A stretch of DNA of 64,000 nt, from assembly GCF_004421005.1 (NCBI RefSeq), contig NZ_CP038026.1:3472001-3536000 (forward strand), in the 5' to 3' direction. This document shows positions 7,313 to 19,497 of this stretch, piece after piece. Source of the stretch: Pseudoduganella plicata. GTDB lineage: Bacteria > Pseudomonadota > Gammaproteobacteria > Burkholderiales > Burkholderiaceae_D. The notes under the pieces are model-generated. The model was given only the letters and a program-made list of their open reading frames with translations. It did no database searches and was not told the DNA's origin. A program made the position numbers and the translations under genes. The first letter of the stretch is position 1. Every line of letters starts with the position of its first letter.

Positions 7313-9725
7313 TCGCCACGCTGGGCGCCCGCGCCGGTGCTTGCGCGGCCTTGCTGCTGCTGGCGGGGGCGCTGTCGGTGTATCCGCTGGCGGCCAATCC
7401 GGCTACCGGCCCGTGGCTGTTCGGCGCTCTCGCGGCGTATGCCGTGCTGCTGTGGTATCGGCCGACGGCCTGGCTGCTCGTCGTGCCGGCGCTGCTGCCC
7501 GTGCTGGATTTTGCGCCATGGACCGGCTGGTTCTATCTCGTCGAACTCGATCTCGTGCTGCTGACCACCTGCGCCGTCGGCTACTGGCGCCTGGCCGCAG
7601 TGCCGGTGCCGGTCCGGCTGCCGCCGCTGACGGCGCTGGCGCTGCTGCTGACGGTACTGTGCCTGACGGTGGCGGCGTGGCGCGGCATCACGCCCTTCGC
7701 ACCGCTCGATGCCAATGCCTTCAGCAACTACATCAGTCCGTGGAATGCGCTGCGCATCCTGAAGGGGTTCATCTGGCCGATCGCCCTGCTGCCGCTGCTG
7801 CGCCGCAGTGCCGGCGCACAGCTGGAAAACCTGCCGCGGCTGCTGGTGCCAGGCATGCTGCTCGGCCTTGTCGGTGCGGGCCTGGCCGTGGCCTGGGAAC
7901 GTACGCAGTTCCCTGGCCTGCTCAATTTTTCCAGCGACTATCGCCCCACGGCGCCTTTCTCGGCGATGCACACGGGTGGCGCCGCGCTGGACGCCTATCT
8001 GGCGATGGCGCTGCCGTTCGTTGCCATGTGGCTGACCAGCGGCGTCGGCGGCGTCCGGCTGGCCCTCGGCATGGGCTGCCTGCTGCTGGGAACCTTTGCC
8101 GGACTGACGCTGTTCTCGCGCGATATCTATCTGGCGTACGTCAGCTCGGCCGCCGTACTGGCATTGATCCTCGCTTACCGCGAACTGCGCGGCGCACGGC
8201 TGCGCGCGCGCACGCTCTTCTGCGGGCTCGGATTGCTGGTGCTCCTGGGCGTTTGCCTGACGCAGGTGTTTGCCGCCAGCGGCTACCGCGGCTTGCTGGC
8301 CGCATTGGGCACGCTGTCGCTTGCCGTGCTGGCCGGCGGCGCCGCACCGCGGGTGCGGGCACCGCTGCTGGGCGTCGCCGTCGGGCTGGCGCTGGTGCTG
8401 GCGGCCGTTGCCTTGTCCGTGCTGGCGCCGGACGCCGCATCGAACCAATGGAAAGGCGCGTACGTCAGCTATGCGCTGGCCTTCGTGACCGGCGCGGCCG
8501 GCGCCGCGCTGCTGCTGCGCCAGCGCCACGCCGGCGTGGGCGTGGTCCTGCTGCTGGCCGCCCTGCCGGCGCTGATGCTGGCGACGTTGCTGGTTGCCTG
8601 GCACCATGCCGGCCCGACCGCCCTGGCCAGTGCCGCCGTCGCGCTGGCGGCCGCCGCGCTGCTGGCGGCGCACCGCTGGCTGCCGCGGCCCATGTGGCAC
8701 CTCGACCAGCGTGCGCTGATGCTGGCCTTCTGCGCGCTGATCGTGCTGGCCACCGTCATCCCCGTCACCGGCAGTTATTACACCGAGGTGCGCTTCGCCA
8801 CGGTGGCGCGCGACCTGCGCGTGCGGCTGCAGCACTGGTCCGAGGCGCTGGAAATGATGGACCGCGATACCGACACGCAGCTGTCCGGCATGGGTCTCGG
8901 TAAATATCCGGCTACCTACCTGTGGCGCAATACGCACGGCGAAATGCCCGGCACCTTCAGCTATGTGCGCGAAGGCACGAATACGTACCTGCGCCTTGGC
9001 GCGGCGCAGTACAGCGCCGGCTACGGCGATGCACTGCGATTCCTGCAGCAGGTGGACGTCCGTCCCGGCGCGCGTTATACGGTGGCGGCGGACCTGCGCC
9101 GCAGTGGCGACGAGGTCATGCCCCGCATCGCCCTGTGCGAGCGCTGGCTGCTCTATCCGCGCAGCTGCCAGCACGTGCGACTGCAGCTGAAAAAGGGCGA
9201 GCGGGGCTGGCAGCATTACGAGGGCACCGTTGCGGCGCCCTTCGAGCCGCACTGGCTGGCCGGTTACGCGCCAGTGCGGCTGCAGATCGCCAGCGAGTCG
9301 GCGGGTGGCGCGCTGGAAGTCGACAACGTCAGCGTGCGCGATGTCGCGAGCGGACGCGAGCTGCTGGCCAACGGCTCGTTCAGCGCCGCCAACGATTACT
9401 GGTTCTTCAGCAGCGACCGCAATCACATGCCGTGGCATGTCAAGAACTTCATGCTCAATGCCGTGTTCGAGATGGGATGGCTGGGCGCCGCCGCGCTGGG
9501 GTTCCTGATTCTGTCGGTCGCGGCGCGGTTGTTGCGCGAGGCGCTGGCGGGCAGCGACATGAGCGCCGTGTTCCTGGCGTCGCTGACAGGGGCGATGATG
9601 GTGGGGCTGTTCGACAGCATCACCGACGTGCCGCGCCTGACGTTGCTGCTGTTGTTGCTGGCGCTGGCCGGTGCACTGGTGCCGGCACCGCAGCAGGCGG
9701 GGCGCCGGCCCCGGTCCACCAGCCG

Positions 9726-9753
<28 letters not shown>
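7309..9753 (+). CDS. O-antigen ligase/polymerase-like membrane protein with inserted carbohydrate-binding-like domain
   Basis: The 814-aa product has about 12 hydrophobic segments in residues 1-500, then GMGLGKYPA (about 526), which resembles the conserved G-x-G-x-G loop of Wzy/WaaL proteins. About 150 soluble residues follow (about 553-700), read as beta-rich: FLQQVDVRPGARYTVAADLR, GALEVDNVSVRD, ELLANGSFSAANDYWFFS. These resemble a CBM4/9-type jelly roll. HMPWHVKNFMLNAVFEMGWLG and two or three further hydrophobic segments complete the Wzy_C-like end. Position in the operon supports polymerisation or ligation of repeat units in the periplasm. The insert assignment is by eye. The end overlaps prsR by 28 nt, convergent. 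Confidence 0.7.
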
Positions 9754-11096
<1,343 letters not shown>

Positions 11097-11106
11097 AACA
11101 GTCCTT

Positions 11107-13152
11107 TCAGGCGGCTTGCTCGATGGCGTGCGCGCGCCAGCGCGGCAACGTCACGTGGAACGTGGTGCCGCGCAGCGGTGTGCTGTGCACACGCAGGCTG
11201 CCGCCCAGTTCCTGGATATATTCGCGGCTTTCAAAGGCGCCCACGCCCATGCCAGCCGACTTGGTGGAATCGAACGGCTTGAACAGCCGCTCGCGGATGA
11301 ATTCCTCGCTCATGCCGTGGCCCGTGTCGCTGACCTCCACGGTCACGCATTCGCCATCCGCTGCGAGCCGTACGATAACGTTGCCCTCTTTCGGCGTGGC
11401 CTCGATGGCATTCTGGATCAGGTGCCCCAGCACCCGTTCGAGCCGTTCCGGATCGGCCAGCACCATCGCGTCGGACCGCACGATCTCCAGCACGGGCCGC
11501 GGCTCGAACGCCGCCTTCAGCGCGGCGGCCTGTTTCAGGATCTGTTCAACCGACAGCGCGCGCGCCTGGCCCTGCGTGGCGCCGCGGCTGAGCTTTTGCA
11601 GCATCAGCTTCATCTTCTGCACCGAGTACACCATGGTCTCCTGCATGTCGCGCTGGAATGCCGGATTGTCGCGGTGCTTTTCCGCATTGGCCGTCAACAG
11701 CGACAGTTGCGCCACCAGGTTTTTCAGGTCGTGCACGACAAACGTCGACAGACGGTTGAACGAATCGAACTGGCGCGCCAGCATCAGCGCACTGTCGGCT
11801 TCCTGCTGCGCCAGATAACTGGCCGCCTGCGTGCCCGCAATCTTCAACAGGTCCAGCACTTCCCAGTTCAGCGCCACGTGGCTGCGCGGGCGCTGCAGCA
11901 CGACAAAGCCGAACAGCCGCCCGTGCAGCATCAGCGGCACCGCCAGCCACGCGCGCGGCATCGCCACCAGCCAGGCGGGCAGCGTCGGCGCGTCCGCGTC
12001 GTCCTCCGTCACTTCGACAACCCAGCCTTTGCTTTCCATGAACGTGCAGAAGGGCGACGCGGCCGGTTCGATGGCGGTGGCGGGCGGCAGCTCCCAGTGC
12101 GCGCCCGGCTCGAAGCGCTGCGCATCCGGCCCGTCACGCCGCAGCCACAGGGCGCCGCCGGGGCTTTCGACCAATGCCGCCAGCGCCTGAATGCTGCGCA
12201 CGCCCAGCCCCGGTCCCTGCTGCGACAGCGTGCGTGTGAAGCTGAGCCACTCGTCGCGGTAGTCGTAGCTGTAGCGGAAGAAGTGCTTGCTGATGAAGAC
12301 GCGCAGCCAGGCGCGGAAACTGCCCGAGAACAGCACACTGACCAGCAGCACGGAAGCGCCGAACAGGAACGCCAGCTGCATCAGCGAGCCCCACTCGCCG
12401 CCGACAAAGCGCAGGTAGTAGGCAGCGGAACTCATCGCCAGCAGGTACACGGCGGCGCCCACCAGCGTGGCCGAATGGAACAGGATGCGGCGCGACACGG
12501 CGATCTGGTTCGACCAGGTGGCGTTGCGCGCCAGGGATACGGCGATCAGAGGCATCGTCAGCGCGTTGACGATGCCGCGCGCGCCCCACAGCTCCACGTT
12601 CATCTCGCGGAACAGCAGCATGTCGCTGTACATGTAGAAATCGTAGGCGAAGATGCCGCCGATGCCGAGGCAGGCGAACTTGATGGCCCAGCGCTCCTCG
12701 GCGGCGCGGTTGCGGTACAGCTGCTCGATCAGCAGGATGCCCAGCACGGGCAGGGTCACGCGGCCGATCGTGACGAGGTAGAACGTCAACATCGATGGCA
12801 GCAGCCGACCGGCCACCACAGCCGTCACGACCACGGCATACGCGACGGCCACGCACAGCGCGAGGCGGCTGCGCCGCCCTTCCCGCCTGGCACGCAGGTG
12901 CCCGAGCAACGCCAGCAGCACGGCCGACCACGCCCCCTGGCGCAGCAGCTCGACGACTTCGGCCAGCATCACGGACTGGCCGCCGCGCGCCAGCCATATC
13001 ATCGTCACGCTCCACAGCACCATGGCGCCGCTGGCCAGTGCAATGGCGCGGGCGTGGGCGCGGCCGCGCCAGCCCGTCAGCAGGAGCAGGCACAATATTG
13101 CAAACGCCAGCGCAGCGCTGGCGTAACTGAAGATGGCGGTACCGACCGGCAT
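11107..13152 (-). CDS. prsK: PEP-CTERM system sensor histidine kinase PrsK
   Basis: The 681-aa membrane kinase has about 8-9 hydrophobic segments in the N-terminal 300 residues, a GAF-like middle region, an H-box FVVHDLKNLVAQ with the likely phospho-acceptor His474, and an HATPase domain: N-box HLIQNAIEATP, G1 DTGHGMS, G2 GMGVGAFESREY. It senses an unknown envelope or exopolysaccharide signal and would phosphorylate PrsR, encoded 10 nt downstream. It starts 25 nt after the sugar-transferase gene, so both regulators appear to be transcribed with the polysaccharide initiation gene. Confidence 0.95.
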   Translation of the reverse strand: MPVGTAIFSYASAALAFAILCLLLLTGWRGRAHARAIALASGAMVLWSVTMIWLARGGQSVMLAEVVELLRQGAWSAVLLALLGHLRARREGRRSRLALCVAVAYAVVVTAVVAGRLLPSMLTFYLVTIGRVTLPVLGILLIEQLYRNRAAEERWAIKFACLGIGGIFAYDFYMYSDMLLFREMNVELWGARGIVNALTMPLIAVSLARNATWSNQIAVSRRILFHSATLVGAAVYLLAMSSAAYYLRFVGGEWGSLMQLAFLFGASVLLVSVLFSGSFRAWLRVFISKHFFRYSYDYRDEWLSFTRTLSQQGPGLGVRSIQALAALVESPGGALWLRRDGPDAQRFEPGAHWELPPATAIEPAASPFCTFMESKGWVVEVTEDDADAPTLPAWLVAMPRAWLAVPLMLHGRLFGFVVLQRPRSHVALNWEVLDLLKIAGTQAASYLAQQEADSALMLARQFDSFNRLSTFVVHDLKNLVAQLSLLTANAEKHRDNPAFQRDMQETMVYSVQKMKLMLQKLSRGATQGQARALSVEQILKQAAALKAAFEPRPVLEIVRSDAMVLADPERLERVLGHLIQNAIEATPKEGNVIVRLAADGECVTVEVSDTGHGMSEEFIRERLFKPFDSTKSAGMGVGAFESREYIQELGGSLRVHSTPLRGTTFHVTLPRWRAHAIEQAA

Positions 13153-13177
13153 CAGCGCCTCGCCACGAGACGGGTAC

Positions 13178-14581
13178 TCACCGCCCGCCCCGGAACACGA
13201 CCACCTTGAACGTGTCGATCAGCACCAGCACGTCGAGAAACAGACTGTTGTTCTTCACGTAGTACAGGTCGTACTGCAGCTTCTGCACTGCGTCCTCGAC
13301 GGAGTCGCCGTAACCGTAGCGCACCTGCGCCCAGCCCGTGATGCCCGGCTTGATGCTGTGCCGTACGTTGTAATACGGCACCCGCTGCGTCAGCTGGTCG
13401 ACAAAGTACGGCCGCTCGGGGCGCGGCCCCACGAAGCTCATCTCGCCTTTCAGCACATTGAGAATCTGCGGCAGCTCGTCGATGCGCAGCTTGCGGATGA
13501 TGTTGCCGACGCGGGTGATGCGCGGATCGTTGCGGGCCGCCCACTGCGGCGTGCCGCCCTGCTCCGCGTTGGTGTACATGCTGCGGAACTTCAGCACGCG
13601 AAACACACGGCCGTCCTTGCCAACCCGCTCCTGCGAATAAAACACCGGCGCGCGGTCCTCGACAAAGATGGCCAGCGCCGTCAGCAGCATGACAGGCAGC
13701 GAAACGATCAGAAGCCCCAGGCTGGCGATGACGTCGACGCCGCGCTTGATGAAGCTGCGCACGAAGCCCTGGTCGAAGCCGCCGCCGAATACCAGCCAGC
13801 TGGGCTGGACCGAAGCCACGCGGATCTGGCACGTCTCGCGTTCGAAGAACGTGGCGGCATCGGTAACCTTGATGCCATACAGTTTGCAGTCGAGCAGCTC
13901 CTGAATGGGGAAGGCCCCTCCGCGCCGGTTTTCCACCGAGACGACGATTTCGCTGACGCGGTTGCGGTGCACCAGCTGTATCAGCGAGCGGCCATCCTCG
14001 CACGGCAGCAGCGTCTCTTCCGGCACCGCGACCTGTTCGGACGGTACGCGTACATAGCCGGCCACGTGGTACTTGCGGTAGTTACTCGGCCGCAGCGCCA
14101 GTTCGCCGCACTCCTTTGCCAGCGCGCCGCAGCCGATGAAGAGGATGCGCGATTCCAGGAACCGCGTCTCGGAGGTCTTGAGCAGCATGGCGCGCGTCAG
14201 CACGATGCCCGTGCCGGAGATCACGAACACGAGGAACAGGATGCCGCGGCCGAAGTACAAGTCGGGCGCGATATAGAACACCAGCGTCAGGATACAGAAG
14301 CCCATCACGAACGACGGCATCAGCTGCAGGAAGAATGGCGTACGCAGGCCGCCCTTGAAATCGATCTGGTACATGCCGAGGGCGCTCATGCTGAACACGA
14401 TGGCGGCGGCGAACACGCACGCCGACATGAAGAAGTGATCCATCTGCGGCAATGCGAAATCGTCGCCGTCGTAGAAGCGCAGGCCCACGCCCGCGTAGAA
14501 CGAACCGATCAGGATCAGCACTTCCAGGAACAACAGGCTGAACACTACCTTCGAGATGTAGTGATTGGATATTCTTAACAT
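13178..14581 (-). CDS. XrtA/PEP-CTERM system undecaprenyl-phosphate sugar phosphotransferase (TIGR03013-like)
   Basis: The 467-aa protein starts MLRISNHYISK behind a GGGGG stretch. It has four or five N-terminal membrane segments, a Rossmann-like CoA-binding region (ILFIGCGALAKECGEL), and a C-terminal bacterial sugar transferase domain: FIKRGVDVIASLGLLI (membrane anchor), VFRVLKFRSM, RKLRIDELPQILNVLKGEMS and VGPRPERPYF. These proteins transfer the first sugar phosphate to undecaprenyl phosphate on the cytoplasmic face, starting repeat-unit synthesis. Gene order tviB-tviC-this gene-prsK-prsR is all leftward with gaps of 49, 71, 25 and 10 nt. Two in-frame ATGs lie just upstream; the chosen one best matches the family N-terminus. 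Confidence 0.9.
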   Translation of the reverse strand: MLRISNHYISKVVFSLLFLEVLILIGSFYAGVGLRFYDGDDFALPQMDHFFMSACVFAAAIVFSMSALGMYQIDFKGGLRTPFFLQLMPSFVMGFCILTLVFYIAPDLYFGRGILFLVFVISGTGIVLTRAMLLKTSETRFLESRILFIGCGALAKECGELALRPSNYRKYHVAGYVRVPSEQVAVPEETLLPCEDGRSLIQLVHRNRVSEIVVSVENRRGGAFPIQELLDCKLYGIKVTDAATFFERETCQIRVASVQPSWLVFGGGFDQGFVRSFIKRGVDVIASLGLLIVSLPVMLLTALAIFVEDRAPVFYSQERVGKDGRVFRVLKFRSMYTNAEQGGTPQWAARNDPRITRVGNIIRKLRIDELPQILNVLKGEMSFVGPRPERPYFVDQLTQRVPYYNVRHSIKPGITGWAQVRYGYGDSVEDAVQKLQYDLYYVKNNSLFLDVLVLIDTFKVVVFRGGR

Positions 14582-14652
14582 TTCTACCCCCAGGCACATC
14601 ATTGTGTGCTCGTGACTGCGGCGTCCCCACGCCGCGTTCACTGCAGCGCTTT

Positions 14653-15696
14653 TTATTCGATGTTGGACAGGTGCTGCACGTACCACTTCATGGCCTGCGC
14701 GAGGCCCGCGTCGATGCGGTGCGTCGGCGCATACCCCAACAGTTCCCGCGCCCGGGTGATATCGGCCTGCGAATGGCGCACGTCGCCGGCCCTGAAATCG
14801 TTGTACCGCGGTGCGCTGTCGCGCAGGTGGCCGAACCGGCCCTGCAACAGTGCCCGCATCTTTTCGTAAAGCTCGTTCAGGCTGGTGCGCTCGCCCGCCG
14901 CCACGTTGTAGACGCGGTTGACTGCCTCGGGCGCGTCGGCCAGCGCGGCCAGCAGATTGGCCTGCACCACGTTGTCGATGTAGCAGAAATCGCGGCTTGT
15001 CTCGCCGTCGCCATTGATGATGACGGCGCGGCCGGCAATCATCGCCGCCACCCACTGGGGTATCACGGCGGCATAGGCGCCGTCCGGGTCCTGGCGCGGG
15101 CCGAACACGTTGAAGTAACGCAGCCCGATCGATGCCACGCCATAGCTGCGTGCGAACACGTCGGCATACAGTTCGTTGGCATACTTGGTGACCGCGTACG
15201 GCGACAGCGGCCGGCCGATCTGGTCCTCCACCTTCGGCAAACCCGGATGGTCGCCATAGGTGGAACTGGAGGCGGCATACACGAAGCGCTGCACACCCGC
15301 GTCGCGCGCCGCCACCAGCATGTTGAGAAAGCCGGTGACATTGGTGGCATGAGTGCTGAGCGGGTCTTCGATCGAGCGCGTGACGGAGCCCAGCGCCGCC
15401 TCGTGCAGCACGATGTCGACGCCCTCGCATGCGGCGCGGCAGACGGCAACGTCGCAGATGTCCCCTTCCACGAAACGGAAGTTCGTCCAGCCGTTGCCGG
15501 CCGCCGCGCGGACCTGGTCCAGGTTGTGCCGGTAGCCCGTGGCAAAGTTGTCCAGGCCCGTGACGCGCTGGCCCAGCGCCAGCAGCGCCTCCACCATGTT
15601 GGAGCCGATAAACCCTGCCGCCCCCGTGACCAGCCAGCAATACTGGCGGCCGCGCAGGTGCGCCCGAACTTCCTCAAACGTGCTCACGGCTTGCAT
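14653..15696 (-). CDS. tviC: UDP-N-acetylhexosamine(uronate) C4-epimerase, TviC/WbpP type
   Basis: The 347-aa product is an extended short-chain dehydrogenase. NAD-binding [10 protein letters not shown] is at 24-33, the catalytic Ser is in AASSSTYG (143-145), and YxxxK is Tyr167-Lys171 in [22 protein letters not shown] and [12 protein letters not shown](D/N)GAYAAVIP closely follow the WbpP/TviC subgroup, which prefers N-acetylated UDP-hexosamines. Paired with TviB next door, it would interconvert UDP-GlcNAc/UDP-GalNAc or their uronic acids, supplying UDP-GalNAcA for an acidic exopolysaccharide. The N-terminal 20 residues match the longer WbpP start. Confidence 0.92.
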   Translation of the reverse strand: MQAVSTFEEVRAHLRGRQYCWLVTGAAGFIGSNMVEALLALGQRVTGLDNFATGYRHNLDQVRAAAGNGWTNFRFVEGDICDVAVCRAACEGVDIVLHEAALGSVTRSIEDPLSTHATNVTGFLNMLVAARDAGVQRFVYAASSSTYGDHPGLPKVEDQIGRPLSPYAVTKYANELYADVFARSYGVASIGLRYFNVFGPRQDPDGAYAAVIPQWVAAMIAGRAVIINGDGETSRDFCYIDNVVQANLLAALADAPEAVNRVYNVAAGERTSLNELYEKMRALLQGRFGHLRDSAPRYNDFRAGDVRHSQADITRARELLGYAPTHRIDAGLAQAMKWYVQHLSNIE

Positions 15697-15745
15697 GCCT
15701 CCCGATTGTCCCGCCGAACTGTCGCAATGCTGTGCGCGGCGCGCG

Positions 15746-17035
15746 CTACAGGCGCCAGACGGAAAAGCCGGCTTCCGTCAAACCGGACAGGTTGAACTGC
15801 GACTTGACGTCGATGAAGCAGCCGCCCTGGTTCAGTTTTTCCATCAGATCGGTCAGCGACAGCGCCAGCAGCTCCTTGTGCGACACGGCTGCCACGACGG
15901 CATCGGCCTGCGGCAGGCGCTCCCACGGCTCCAGCGTGATGCCGTATTCGTGCATCGCGTCAGTGCTTTCGGCGACCGGGTCGTGCACGTGCACGTCCAG
16001 GCCGTAAGAACGCAGCTCCGCCACCATTTCCGCCACTTTCGAATTGCGCAGGTCCGGGCAGTTTTCCTTGAAGGTCAGGCCCAGCACGTTCACCTTGGCG
16101 CCCTTGATGTGGGAGCCCGAGGCGATCAGCTGCTTCACCGTTTTCTCGGCCACGAACTTGGCCATGCCATCGTTGATGCGGCGCCCGGCCAGGATTACCT
16201 GCGGGTGATAGCCGATCATTTCGGCCTTGTGGGTCAGGTAGTAGGGATCGACGCCGATGCAGTGACCGCCAACGAGCCCGGGGCGGAACGGCAGGAAGTT
16301 CCACTTCGTGCCCGCCGCCTGCAGCACTTCCAGCGTGTCGATGCCGATCTTGTCGAAGATGATCGCCAGCTCGTTCATCAGGGCAATATTCAGGTCGCGC
16401 TGGGTGTTTTCGATGACCTTGGCCGCTTCGGCCACCTTCACGCTGGAGGCACGATAGACACCGGCCGTGACGATCGATTCATACAGACCGGCAATGGCGT
16501 CGAGCGTCGGCGCATCGTCGCCGGACACGACTTTTAATATGGTAGTCAAAGTGTGCTGTTTATCGCCCGGATTAATACGTTCTGGCGAGAAACCAATATG
16601 GAAGTCGTCCTTCCATTTCATTCCTGAATGTTTTTCCAATAGAGGAACACAGATTTCCTCCGTGGCACCCGGGTAGACGGTCGATTCATAGACGACGATC
16701 GCCCCGCGTTTCATATGTTTGCCAACGCTGGTGGAAGCACCGATCAGCGGGCCGAAATCGGGATTATGGGCGGAGTCGACAGGGGTCGGCACCGCCACGA
16801 CAACGAAGTCCGCCTGGGCCAGCGCGGCGGGGTCGGTGGTAACCGACAGGCCCGTCGCGGCGCGCAGATCGGCCGACGACACTTCCCCTGTGGGATCGAT
16901 AAACCTTTGATAATTCTCAATTTTCGCTGCCGACAGGTCAAACCCGATAGTCGGCCGCTGCTTTCCGAACTCTACTGCCAAAGGCAGGCCGACATAGCCG
17001 AGCCCGACCACCGCTACGATCGCGTCATCTTTCAT
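15746..17035 (-). CDS. tviB: UDP-N-acetylhexosamine C6-dehydrogenase, TviB/WbpO type
   Basis: The 429-aa nucleotide-sugar dehydrogenase has the N-terminal Rossmann motif [24 protein letters not shown], the mid-domain [17 protein letters not shown], the catalytic Cys259 in [17 protein letters not shown], and the C-terminal domain [29 protein letters not shown] and NTQRDLNIA are typical of the TviB/WbpO group, which oxidises UDP-GlcNAc or UDP-GalNAc to the uronic acid with NAD+. It is the first gene of the tviB-tviC-transferase-prsKR transcript and is preceded by an AT-richer 380-nt upstream region. Confidence 0.93.
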   Translation of the reverse strand: MKDDAIVAVVGLGYVGLPLAVEFGKQRPTIGFDLSAAKIENYQRFIDPTGEVSSADLRAATGLSVTTDPAALAQADFVVVAVPTPVDSAHNPDFGPLIGASTSVGKHMKRGAIVVYESTVYPGATEEICVPLLEKHSGMKWKDDFHIGFSPERINPGDKQHTLTTILKVVSGDDAPTLDAIAGLYESIVTAGVYRASSVKVAEAAKVIENTQRDLNIALMNELAIIFDKIGIDTLEVLQAAGTKWNFLPFRPGLVGGHCIGVDPYYLTHKAEMIGYHPQVILAGRRINDGMAKFVAEKTVKQLIASGSHIKGAKVNVLGLTFKENCPDLRNSKVAEMVAELRSYGLDVHVHDPVAESTDAMHEYGITLEPWERLPQADAVVAAVSHKELLALSLTDLMEKLNQGGCFIDVKSQFNLSGLTEAGFSVWRL

Positions 17036-17415
17036 TTGAGTTCCCCAGTACCAACAAAAAGCGAAATTGCTTTTTATAGTGACCGTAAGCCCATCCGTAT
17101 TATCTGGTTTCGGCTTGGCGCAAACGACACGTATATTTTCTTATGGGACAGCTGGCTAACCTGTAAACTACAAACATCAGTCTTTCCGCGCAGTTAGCGT
17201 GCGATTTCGCAACAGCATTGCAAAATTGTTACGTTCGATTCTACTACCGGGATAATACGCTGTCACAATATTTGTCGAAAAATCACCGTCGACGGCCCAG
17301 TTCGCAACAATGTATAAATTGTCTCCAATTGTAGTTTTCATTTTCTGCGTAGAAATACTTTCGTTCGATGCCCGAACGTTGCCGGCGGCCCCTGCGGCCA
17401 GTCAAGGAGAGTGAC
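17036..17415. other. AT-richer divergent intergenic region of the polysaccharide locus
   Basis: This stretch separates leftward tviB from the rightward GT2-GT4 fusion and is visibly poorer in GC than the genes around it. It should hold two promoters, one per direction. I found no convincing -35/-10 pair and no GG-N10-GC sigma-54 element on either strand. It holds short A/T tracts and a TGTAAAC (17160-17166), but no credible reading frame longer than a few dozen codons. Confidence 0.5.
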
Positions 17416-19497
17416 GTGTTAACTGTGCTGATGGCGACCCGCAACGGCGCCAGGACGCTGCCCAGGGTACTTGAGGGCTACTGCGCGCTGCTGGCACCGC
17501 CGGGCGGCTATCGCCTGATCGTGGTCGACAACGGCAGCACCGACGCCACCCGCTCGATAGTCGAGTCATTCGCGGACCGGCTGCCGCTGACCTACCTGCT
17601 GGAACCGCGCCCCGGCAAGAATGTGGCGCTCAACACCGCGCTTGGCGTCGCCCTGCAGGCACCGCACAGCGACCTGCTGGTGTTTACCGATGACGATGCG
17701 ACGCCCGTGCCGCACTGGCTGACGACGCTGGCGCAAACCGCCGCCGCGCGGCCCGACTACGCGCTGTTCGGCGGCGCCATCGTGCCCGACTGGGAAGCGC
17801 CGCCGGCGGACTGGGTCACCCGCCTGGTGCCGCTGGGCCTCACGTTCGGCATCACGTCGCCCGACCTGCCCGAAGGCCCCATCTTCGCGGGGCTGATCTG
17901 GGGTGCCAACATGGCCGTGCGCCGGCGCGTGTTCGACACGGGCTACCGCTTCGACGAGACGGTCGGCCCGAACGGCGGCGCCTATGCGATGGGCAGCGAG
18001 ACCCAGCTCACGCGCATGCTGGCCGACCATGGCGAGAAGGCTTGGTTCTGTCCCGGCGCGCTGGTGGCGCACTTCATCCGCGCGCACCAGCTGACGGAAA
18101 CGTCCGTCGTGCAGCGCGCCTGGCGCTTCGGACGCGGCAAGTTCCGCCAGGACCGGCGCGGTCCATTTCCCTACCTGTTCGGCGTGCCGCGCTGGATGTT
18201 CTCGCGCTATGCCGTCGAGATGCTGCGCTGGGTGCGCGCCACGCTGCGGCGCGATGCCGATGCCCGCTTCCTCAGCCGCTGGGAGATGGCCTACCTGCGC
18301 GGCTACCTGCACGAGGCCTGGCGCGGCGGACCGGGACCGGCCACGCGGCGCGTGCTGATTACCAGCTTCTCCGGCGCGCTGGGCGGCATGGAACTGCGCA
18401 TGGCGCAGGAAGCCCGCATCCTGAACGCGGCGGGCTGTCCCGCCACGCTGGCGCCTTCCGACTTTCCCGGCGGCGCCCCGTGGCGACAGGCGCTGCGCCA
18501 GGAAGGGCTGGACGCCAAACCCCTCGACCTGCCGCCGCTGTTCGAACAGTGGCGATGGCGTCACCTGAACCGCTGGCGCGCCAGCCTGACGGGCACGGCG
18601 CGGATGCGTCGTCATGCGCCCGATCTCGTGCACGTGGCATTCTGCTGGACGACGTACGGCCTGTCGGCGCTGTACGTCGCGCAACGCTGCAAGCTGCCGA
18701 CCATCATCAGCGTGCACAATGCCTTCCCCCAGCACCAGCTCAGCGCCTGGCACCTACCGATCGCGCGCCAGGCGTTCAGCAGCGTCAAGGGCGTGTATGC
18801 CGTGTCGGCATCGGCCCTGCAGCATTTCCTGGCGATCTACCGCGACCTGATTCCCGCCGACGCGCGCCTGGCCGTCATTCCGAATTCGGTCGACACGGAG
18901 CGTTTCCGGCCGTCCGCCGCGCGCCGGGCGACGGCGCGTTCCGGCTGGGGCATCCCGGCCAGTGGCCTGGTGCTGGGCTGCGTCGCCAGGCTGGCGGAGC
19001 AGAAGCAGCCGGCGGCACTGGTCGCCCTGTTTGCTGCCTTGCAGGCGCAGCTGCCGCAGCTGTATCTCGTCCTGATCGGCACCGGCCCGCTGGAACAGGA
19101 TCTGCGCGCGGACGTGCGCCGCCGCGGCCTCGAACACCGCGTCATCCTTGCCGGCTTTCAGGAGCGCGTGGAAGAACTGATCCCCGGCCTGGACCTGCAT
19201 ATCCTGATGAGCCGTAACGAGGGCTTCGGCATCGCGACGATCGAAGCGATGGCGTGCGGCGTGCCGGCCGTCGGCACGGACGTACCCGGCACGGCCGACG
19301 TGCTGGCCGGCGCGCCCGGCGGGCTGCTGATTCCCGCTGACGACGAGCCGCAGGCCGTCGCCGCCGTCGCCGCCCTGCTGCGCGACCCGGAACGCCGCGC
19401 CGCCATGGGCCAGGCGGGCCGCGCGGACGTCATCGAGCGCTTCGGCGAAGCGCGCGTGGCGGAACTGGTGCGCGCGTTTTACCGCGGCATCGTCTGA
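17416..19497 (+). CDS. Bifunctional glycosyltransferase: N-terminal GT2 fused to C-terminal GT4
   Basis: The 693-aa protein has two domains. Residues 1-230 are GT-A family 2: LTVLMATRNGART, IVVDNGSTDATRSI, a DxD-like FTDDDATPVP, and GGAYAMGSETQLTRML. From about 312 a GT-B family 4 domain starts (RVLITSFSGALGGMELRMAQ), with SVHNAFPQHQ, VIPNSVDTERFRP and the donor motif EGFGIATIEAMACGVPAVG (about 602). GTG at 17416 is chosen because AAGGAGA sits 6 nt upstream and the GT2 strand begins at once. An in-frame ATG at 17368 would add 16 residues unlike a GT2 N-terminus. It could add two successive sugars. The end overlaps the next gene by 19 nt, convergent. Confidence 0.88.
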   Translation: MLTVLMATRNGARTLPRVLEGYCALLAPPGGYRLIVVDNGSTDATRSIVESFADRLPLTYLLEPRPGKNVALNTALGVALQAPHSDLLVFTDDDATPVPHWLTTLAQTAAARPDYALFGGAIVPDWEAPPADWVTRLVPLGLTFGITSPDLPEGPIFAGLIWGANMAVRRRVFDTGYRFDETVGPNGGAYAMGSETQLTRMLADHGEKAWFCPGALVAHFIRAHQLTETSVVQRAWRFGRGKFRQDRRGPFPYLFGVPRWMFSRYAVEMLRWVRATLRRDADARFLSRWEMAYLRGYLHEAWRGGPGPATRRVLITSFSGALGGMELRMAQEARILNAAGCPATLAPSDFPGGAPWRQALRQEGLDAKPLDLPPLFEQWRWRHLNRWRASLTGTARMRRHAPDLVHVAFCWTTYGLSALYVAQRCKLPTIISVHNAFPQHQLSAWHLPIARQAFSSVKGVYAVSASALQHFLAIYRDLIPADARLAVIPNSVDTERFRPSAARRATARSGWGIPASGLVLGCVARLAEQKQPAALVALFAALQAQLPQLYLVLIGTGPLEQDLRADVRRRGLEHRVILAGFQERVEELIPGLDLHILMSRNEGFGIATIEAMACGVPAVGTDVPGTADVLAGAPGGLLIPADDEPQAVAAVAALLRDPERRAAMGQAGRADVIERFGEARVAELVRAFYRGIV

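Noticed and set aside
14582..15640. N-terminal extension of the sugar-phosphate transferase to about 820 residues
   Set aside because: The extra part is the tviC gene in a wrong frame.
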